A DNA stretch of 17,825 bases, from assembly GCA_027064745.1 (NCBI GenBank), contig JAMOPD010000085.1:1-17825 (forward strand), in the 5' to 3' direction. The notes beneath the pieces were generated by a model. That model was not told where the DNA came from. It ran no database searches and saw nothing but the letters and a program-made list of their open reading frames with translations. The first letter of the stretch is position 1. Every line of letters starts with the position of its first letter. This document shows, one piece after another, positions 14,200-17,825 of this stretch. The position numbers and the translations under genes are program-made. Source of the stretch: Thermococcaceae archaeon. Lineage in GTDB: Archaea; Methanobacteriota_B; Thermococci; Thermococcales; Thermococcaceae.

Positions 14200-14928
14200 G
14201 TGATTCCAATCTTCGCTGGAGAATTCAAAAAGATGGAGCTCATGAACGGATACCTAACGGTGTACTACACGGACATAGACGATGAAACTGCAGAGAAATA
14301 TGCCAACCTTACCGCAGAGATTCTGGAGTTCGGAGTGAAACATTTTGGAAAGCCGGGATATGGGAAAGTTAAAGCTGTCTATCTCAAGGGAATAAGCATT
14401 TCAAGTTTAATGCTTGATACACTCACATACTCCCATAATCCGCTGAGGTACAGATACGGCTACACCTATGAGATAGCACACTGGTGGATTCCTGGAACGG
14501 TGACGTTTGACACGAACATAAGCCAATTCTGGTTCAATCTTGCCTTTCCAGCATACTACTCATTAAAATATGTCCAAAATCGCTCCAAGGAGGATTACCA
14601 AGTTTTGAGAAACTACTACATATCAACTTATCATAAAGCAACGAATTACGGAGAAAAAGACATTCCATTAACAGAAGTGTGGAAAGTATGGAAAACAGAC
14701 ATTAATCTCTACTATGCCGTTGGTGCATATAAAGGAGCCTTGGTTCTTGAGAAGCTTGAAGAGTATGCAGGCAGAGAGGAATTTTTCCAATCTCTCAGAG
14801 AGTTCTTTGAAAAATACAGATTTAGGGAAGGAGATTTAAATGACTTTGTGGCAATGCTGGAAAAGAACTCAGGAAAGCCCATTAAAGAACTCTTTCAGAA
14901 TCTAACAACGAGCACCGGGCTACCTTAA
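14200..14928 (+). pseudogene. Truncated M1-type (gluzincin) peptidase with altered zinc site
   Basis: About 242 residues remain, equal to the catalytic and C-terminal part of an M1-like metallopeptidase; the signal peptide and N-terminal beta domain are missing. The zinc motif region reads YEIAHWWIPGTVTFD at residues 90-104 where HEIAH is expected: the first ligand His is Tyr90 (TAT, one C-to-T step from CAT). Some 20 residues later the usual NE of the third ligand reads FNLAFPAY, with Leu114. Two of three zinc ligands therefore look lost. The later helices, TDINLYYAVGAYKGALVLEKLEE and LNDFVAMLEKNSGKPIKELF, match the family's C-terminal part. The nominal start is GTG 14200; no clear promoter is seen, and family-like coding (FPQGFGG) may extend back to about 14179, where it meets the permease gene. 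It is probably a remnant, less likely a domesticated non-enzyme. Confidence 0.7.
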
Positions 14929-14945
14929 TTTTTGAGTTTGTTTTA
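14929..14945 (+). terminator. T-rich stretch after the peptidase remnant
   Basis: TTTTTGAGTTTGTTTT follows the stop directly. The remaining gap to the toxin-antitoxin promoter (14946-15178) is AT-rich; I see no gene, RNA or repeat in it. Confidence 0.35.
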
Positions 14946-15178
14946 CCCCGTTCCCATCATGTTTTTAGTTGTGCATTGTGCTTAGTTGGATGTTCACACA
15001 TAAGCAACCACTTAGTATTCCTACAGGCATCCAAACCAATTTTAATTTTGATGGGAGCTGGGGTTTTGTTTTATTATTTTACTCTCCCACATTACAAAGG
15101 CTGTTTGCAAACTGCATTTATTTTGAGTGTGCCTGCAGGAATTTAATTCCTAACTAATTCATGCTTTGCAGATCTGAG

Positions 15179-15206
15179 AAAAAGCTTTTTAATTTGTCTG
15201 ACAAAT
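15179..15206 (+). promoter_or_regulatory. Promoter and operator of the toxin-antitoxin pair
   Basis: A perfect 12-base palindrome AAAAAGCTTTTT (15179-15190) overlaps the TATA-like CTTTTTAATTT (15185-15195). A 15-base inverted repeat with single-base centre, ATTTGTCTGACAAAT, follows at 15192-15206. A further half-site GACAAAT recurs at 15221-15227, 21 bases (two helical turns) after the one at 15200-15206, overlapping the antitoxin start. This fits autorepression by a ribbon-helix-helix antitoxin; the binding itself is inference. Confidence 0.55.
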
Positions 15207-15225
15207 GGACTAAATGGTGAGACAA

Positions 15226-15510
15226 ATGACGACGACAGTTAAAGTATCTGCAAGGATACCTCCTGCTCTTGCAAGAGAAATGGAAAAGCTAATTGAGGCA
15301 GGTATTTACTCCAACAAAAGCGAGATTATTAAGGATGCTCTTAGAGAATTTCTGCTGAAAAAGAGGTACCTTCAAACAGATAAGGAAGAGGAGTATGTTA
15401 AAAATATGCTGAGGGCAGTGGAGCCAATTCTTGCAGAAGATTGGAACACTGGGGCTGACGCATATTGGGATGAGTACGGAGGAATTGATTATGAACCAGA
15501 TAAAACCTAA
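15226..15510 (+). CDS. Ribbon-helix-helix (CopG/MazE-like) antitoxin
   Basis: 94-residue protein. The N-terminus TVKVSARIPPALAREME... is the beta-strand and first helix of a ribbon-helix-helix DNA-binding domain. IYSNKSEIIKDALREFLLKK (second helix, with the usual Ser-Glu-Ile-Ile pattern) completes it. The acidic C-terminal half (residues ~50-94, rich in Glu, Asp and Trp) is the expected toxin-binding and neutralising tail. Start ATG 15226 is preferred over ATG 15214 because GGTGA (15216-15220) lies five bases before it. The toxin gene overlaps its last 20 bases. It should bind the inverted repeat in its own promoter. Confidence 0.85.
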   Translation: MTTTVKVSARIPPALAREMEKLIEAGIYSNKSEIIKDALREFLLKKRYLQTDKEEEYVKNMLRAVEPILAEDWNTGADAYWDEYGGIDYEPDKT

Positions 15511-15889
15511 AAGAGACCTCCAACAGTGGGAAATAGTTCTCCTCGAGTTTCCATTCACAAATCTACGCCAAAAGAAATTGCGACCAGTCTTGATAGTTTC
15601 CAATGATGTTCTCAACAAAACTAGCAACAGCGTTGTAACTGTTCAGATAACTTCAAACTTATCGAGCGGTTTTAGAGAGTATAACGTTCTGCTCTCTGAC
15701 TCTGATGTCAATAGATACGCAGGAACTCAACCAATGTATCCAAGCCTGGTAAAGCCCTACGTAATCTTCACTATTGAAAAGCAATTAGTTAAAAAGAGAA
15801 TCGGCTTATTAAAACCTCATAAAATTAAGGAAGTTAAAGAGAGCTTGAAAAAAGTTTTTCAGTCTCCTGATAACTTGAGCACCCATTAG
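15491..15889 (+). CDS. PemK/MazF-like toxin (putative mRNA interferase)
   Basis: 132-residue protein of the PemK/MazF fold. Key parts are WEIVLLEFPFTNLRQKKLRPVLIVS (written here in pieces: the first strands WEIVLLEFPF and the basic loop plus LRPVLIVSND with the conserved Arg), VVTVQITSNL, YNVLLSDSDV and YPSLVKPYVIFTIEKQLV. MazF enzymes cut single-stranded RNA at short motifs; the conserved Arg and the later Ser/Thr in the TVQITS strand fit the catalytic site, though the usual RGDI beginning is replaced by QWEI. ATG 15491 has GGAGGA at 15478-15483 and overlaps the antitoxin gene by 20 bases, typical for coupled toxin-antitoxin translation. Its TAG stop overlaps the stop of the convergent helicase gene. 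The frame appears intact, so the pair is probably functional. Confidence 0.82.
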   Translation: MNQIKPKRDLQQWEIVLLEFPFTNLRQKKLRPVLIVSNDVLNKTSNSVVTVQITSNLSSGFREYNVLLSDSDVNRYAGTQPMYPSLVKPYVIFTIEKQLVKKRIGLLKPHKIKEVKESLKKVFQSPDNLSTH

Positions 15890-17825
15890 TCTCTTCTTAA
15901 CTTTCTCCCCTCCTCAAGCTCTCTCCTCAAAGTCCTTGCCTCAAACTCTGCATTCTTAACCCTAAACACCTTTGCAATCCTCTCAACTGCTTCAAGCTTC
16001 CTGATTATGCCGTCAAGCCACGTAAAGATATCTCCGGGATAGACTATCAGTCCGTAGACCTTCCTGAAATACTCGCTTATCTGAGTTGGATGCCTCCCTT
16101 CTCTTCTCAGCTCTATGATGCGGTCACTTATTCTGTGCATCGCATACTCAGTGCATTCTTTCTCTTCACACATAAAGAAATCCTGATAAATCGTGAAGAG
16201 CCTCTCTTGAGCATTTGGACTGAGCTCCGGGATGATCCTGTCGAGCTCCTCAATGATGGAAGCAAAGCTCGGTGAGAATACGTTGGCGCTTATCCTGCCT
16301 CTCACCGCACCTTCAAGCTCCCTCTGGAGCGTTCCGCTCAGGTAGAGGTTCTCGAAGGGCAAGAGCTTGACGGCTATCCACTGGGTGGGCTTCTTCCCGA
16401 GGTTCTCTCTTACGAACTGGGCCTCATTTGGCAGTAAAAAGCTCATGCTGACAGCTCTTCCGTAAGGTGTAACATTCACGAGCTTGCCTCTGAGTTTAAC
16501 AAAATCGTACTCTTCAAGCTTTTCGAGAACCTTTTCCGCGCTCTGGTTGGCCCCCAAGCAACGCTCCTGAACCTCCTCGATGATGTCGAGCCTATTGAAG
16601 ATGCAGGAATGGGCTAAAACGTTGTCCCCCTCAAGTTCGTCGCTCCACTCAACCATCACGGGCTCGATTGGCGCAGTCAAGAGTCTGAAGGCAACTTCAT
16701 CCTCCGAGCCTTCCATCTGGGCGGAATACTTCCTCCCGGGCTCAACGATGAGGTAAACCTTTCCCTTCTCATGGTAGAGCGGCCTCCCAGCTCTGCCAAG
16801 CATCTGATGGAACTCCCGAACGGTGAGCCACTTGTTGCCCATGGCGAGGCTCTCGAAGATGACCTGAGAAGCGGGAAAGTCAACGCCGGCCCCCAAAGCC
16901 GCCGTTGTAACGACCACGTCCAGTCGCTGGGCCAAAAACTCCATCTCGGTGAGCTTTCTCTGCTTGTAGGGCAGACCGGAGTGGTAGGGCTTGGCTTTCA
17001 GGCCTTTGCTCGTGAGGTAAGCGGCAAGCTCGTGCGTCCTCTTGCGCGAGAAGGTGAAGACTATCGTCTGCCCCCTGTAACCCTGCCTCGACTTCTTCAT
17101 CGCCTCCGCCCGGCAGAGGACCGCTATGTGGCGCCACTTTTCCGATTCATTGCGCGCTATGATTATATGCCTCTCTAAATCCACCGGTCTCTCGTCGTAG
17201 AGCACCAGCTTCAGGCCAAGCTCCTTCGCCAGTTCGCCGGAATTTCCTACGGTTGCGGAGAGACCGATGAACTGCGCGCTCGGATAGAGCTTCCTCAGCC
17301 TCGCGATTAGCCCGTCAAGCCTCGGCCCGCGCTCCTCGTCATCTAAGGTGTGTATCTCGTCTATAACAATGGTTCCAACGTTGCCGATCTTCCTCCCCGC
17401 CCTCAGCAGGTAGTCTATTCCCTCGTAGGTTCCAACTATGATGTCGGCATCTATGCCCGTGTCAACGACAACCAGCTCATCCCGGGTCTTTATGCGGCTC
17501 ATTCCAACCCTTATCGCCACGCGGAGGCCGAGCTTCGAATACCTCCTCCTGAAGTCCTCGTACTTCTGGTTGGCCAGAGCGACGAGGGGGACAAGGAAAA
17601 GCATCTTCTGGCCCTTTATGGCCTTTGGGACACCGGCCAGCTCGCCGATGAGGGTTTTGCCACTCGCAGTTGCCGAAACCACGAGGAGGCTCTCCCCTTC
17701 AAGGAGGCCGTTCTTTATTGCCAGGCTCTGAACCGGAAGGAGCTCGTTAACGCCCTCAGCTTTGAGAACGGATTTAAACTTCTCGGGAAGCGGGAGCTCG
17801 TCGATGTGGATTTTCTTAATGCGCA
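15886..17825 (-). CDS. Ski2-like archaeal DEAD/DEAH helicase (ASH-Ski2 type), N-terminus cut by window edge
   Basis: 645 residues are visible; the frame is open to the right edge, so the true start and any N-terminal zinc finger lie outside. The visible part begins RIKKIHIDELPLPEKF, then LLPVQSLAIKNG (Q-motif-like). Walker A ASGKT follows in VVSATASGKTLIGELAG. Next are FLVPLVALANQKYEDF (Ia), DIIVGTYEGIDYLLR (Ib), DEIH with LDDEERGPR (II), GLSATVGN (III), TIVFTFSRKRTHELA (IV), TTAALGAGVDFP (V) and QMLGRAGRP (VI). A winged-helix and helical C-terminal part follows, with paired cysteines FMCEEKECTEY. This is the Ski2/Hel308 layout, closest to the archaeal ASH-Ski2 (DUF5814) helicases that associate with ribosomes and RNA decay factors in Thermococcales. 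A DNA helicase of Hel308 type is the alternative but less likely. GC-rich toward the N-terminus, unlike the adjoining toxin genes; convergent with the toxin gene by a four-base overlap. Confidence 0.88.
   Translation of the reverse strand, partial: RIKKIHIDELPLPEKFKSVLKAEGVNELLPVQSLAIKNGLLEGESLLVVSATASGKTLIGELAGVPKAIKGQKMLFLVPLVALANQKYEDFRRRYSKLGLRVAIRVGMSRIKTRDELVVVDTGIDADIIVGTYEGIDYLLRAGRKIGNVGTIVIDEIHTLDDEERGPRLDGLIARLRKLYPSAQFIGLSATVGNSGELAKELGLKLVLYDERPVDLERHIIIARNESEKWRHIAVLCRAEAMKKSRQGYRGQTIVFTFSRKRTHELAAYLTSKGLKAKPYHSGLPYKQRKLTEMEFLAQRLDVVVTTAALGAGVDFPASQVIFESLAMGNKWLTVREFHQMLGRAGRPLYHEKGKVYLIVEPGRKYSAQMEGSEDEVAFRLLTAPIEPVMVEWSDELEGDNVLAHSCIFNRLDIIEEVQERCLGANQSAEKVLEKLEEYDFVKLRGKLVNVTPYGRAVSMSFLLPNEAQFVRENLGKKPTQWIAVKLLPFENLYLSGTLQRELEGAVRGRISANVFSPSFASIIEELDRIIPELSPNAQERLFTIYQDFFMCEEKECTEYAMHRISDRIIELRREGRHPTQISEYFRKVYGLIVYPGDIFTWLDGIIRKLEAVERIAKVFRVKNAEFEARTLRRELEEGRKLRRD

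Noticed and set aside
16771..17178. Plus-strand 135-codon frame within the Ski2-like helicase region
   Set aside because: Antisense shadow of a GC-rich gene whose minus-strand frame has all helicase motifs.
1..17825. CRISPR array, prophage or integrase
   Set aside because: No regularly spaced direct repeats and no integrase, capsid or Cas-like protein was seen; the repeats found are inverted pairs or paralogue identity.

Overview
The window looks like a chromosomal segment of a Thermococcales archaeon (Thermococcus/Pyrococcus group). Signs of this are AT-rich TATA boxes 25-35 bases before genes, GGTG/GGAGG ribosome binding sites, archaeal tRNAs with encoded CCA, TmcA, a DUF63 membrane protein, a Ski2-like archaeal helicase, and a solute-binding protein with the Cys-Gly-Pro (CGP-CTERM) tail typical of Thermococcaceae. 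Both ends are cut: the left edge removes the catalytic end of an S9 peptidase and the right edge removes the N-terminus of the helicase. These two outer genes are GC-rich, while much of the interior, above all the ABC operon, is AT-rich.

Left part (1-6170). A minus-strand acylaminoacyl-peptidase-like gene diverges from a PD-(D/E)XK (NucS-like) nuclease gene that is broken by a single-base frameshift. Then come tmcA (tRNA-Met wobble cytidine acetyltransferase) and a tandem pair of NYN/PIN-like putative RNases. The first NYN copy has lost most of its metal-binding acids and the second keeps them.

Middle (6190-10266). A Na+/Ca2+ exchanger-family antiporter is followed by a thiamine-binding protein gene with no permease or ATPase beside it. 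Two related elements of about 72-74 bases with 12-base terminal inverted repeats bracket this gene together with tRNA-Leu(GAG). They lie in opposite orientation and share 28 identical bases. tRNA-Lys(CTT) and a DEAD-box RNA helicase follow.

Decay zone and accessory part (10353-15889). A heavily degraded lipoprotein gene with a transglutaminase-like Cys/His/Asp core lies on the minus strand and is absent from simple ORF calling. It is followed by an intact DUF63 membrane protein, an ABC export operon (permease, small winged-helix regulator, ATPase; minus strand), and a truncated M1-type peptidase whose HExxH has become YExxH. Next is a ribbon-helix-helix/MazF-type toxin-antitoxin pair with an inverted-repeat operator. 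The window ends in a convergent Ski2-like helicase gene.

Taken together, a conserved RNA-metabolism backbone (TmcA, NYN, DEAD-box, Ski2-like, tRNAs) is interleaved with small mobile elements, a toxin-antitoxin pair and at least three decaying genes. I see no CRISPR array, prophage or clear new defence system. The least expected items are the asymmetric NYN pair, the inverted element pair around the thiamine-binding gene, and the hidden transglutaminase pseudogene.
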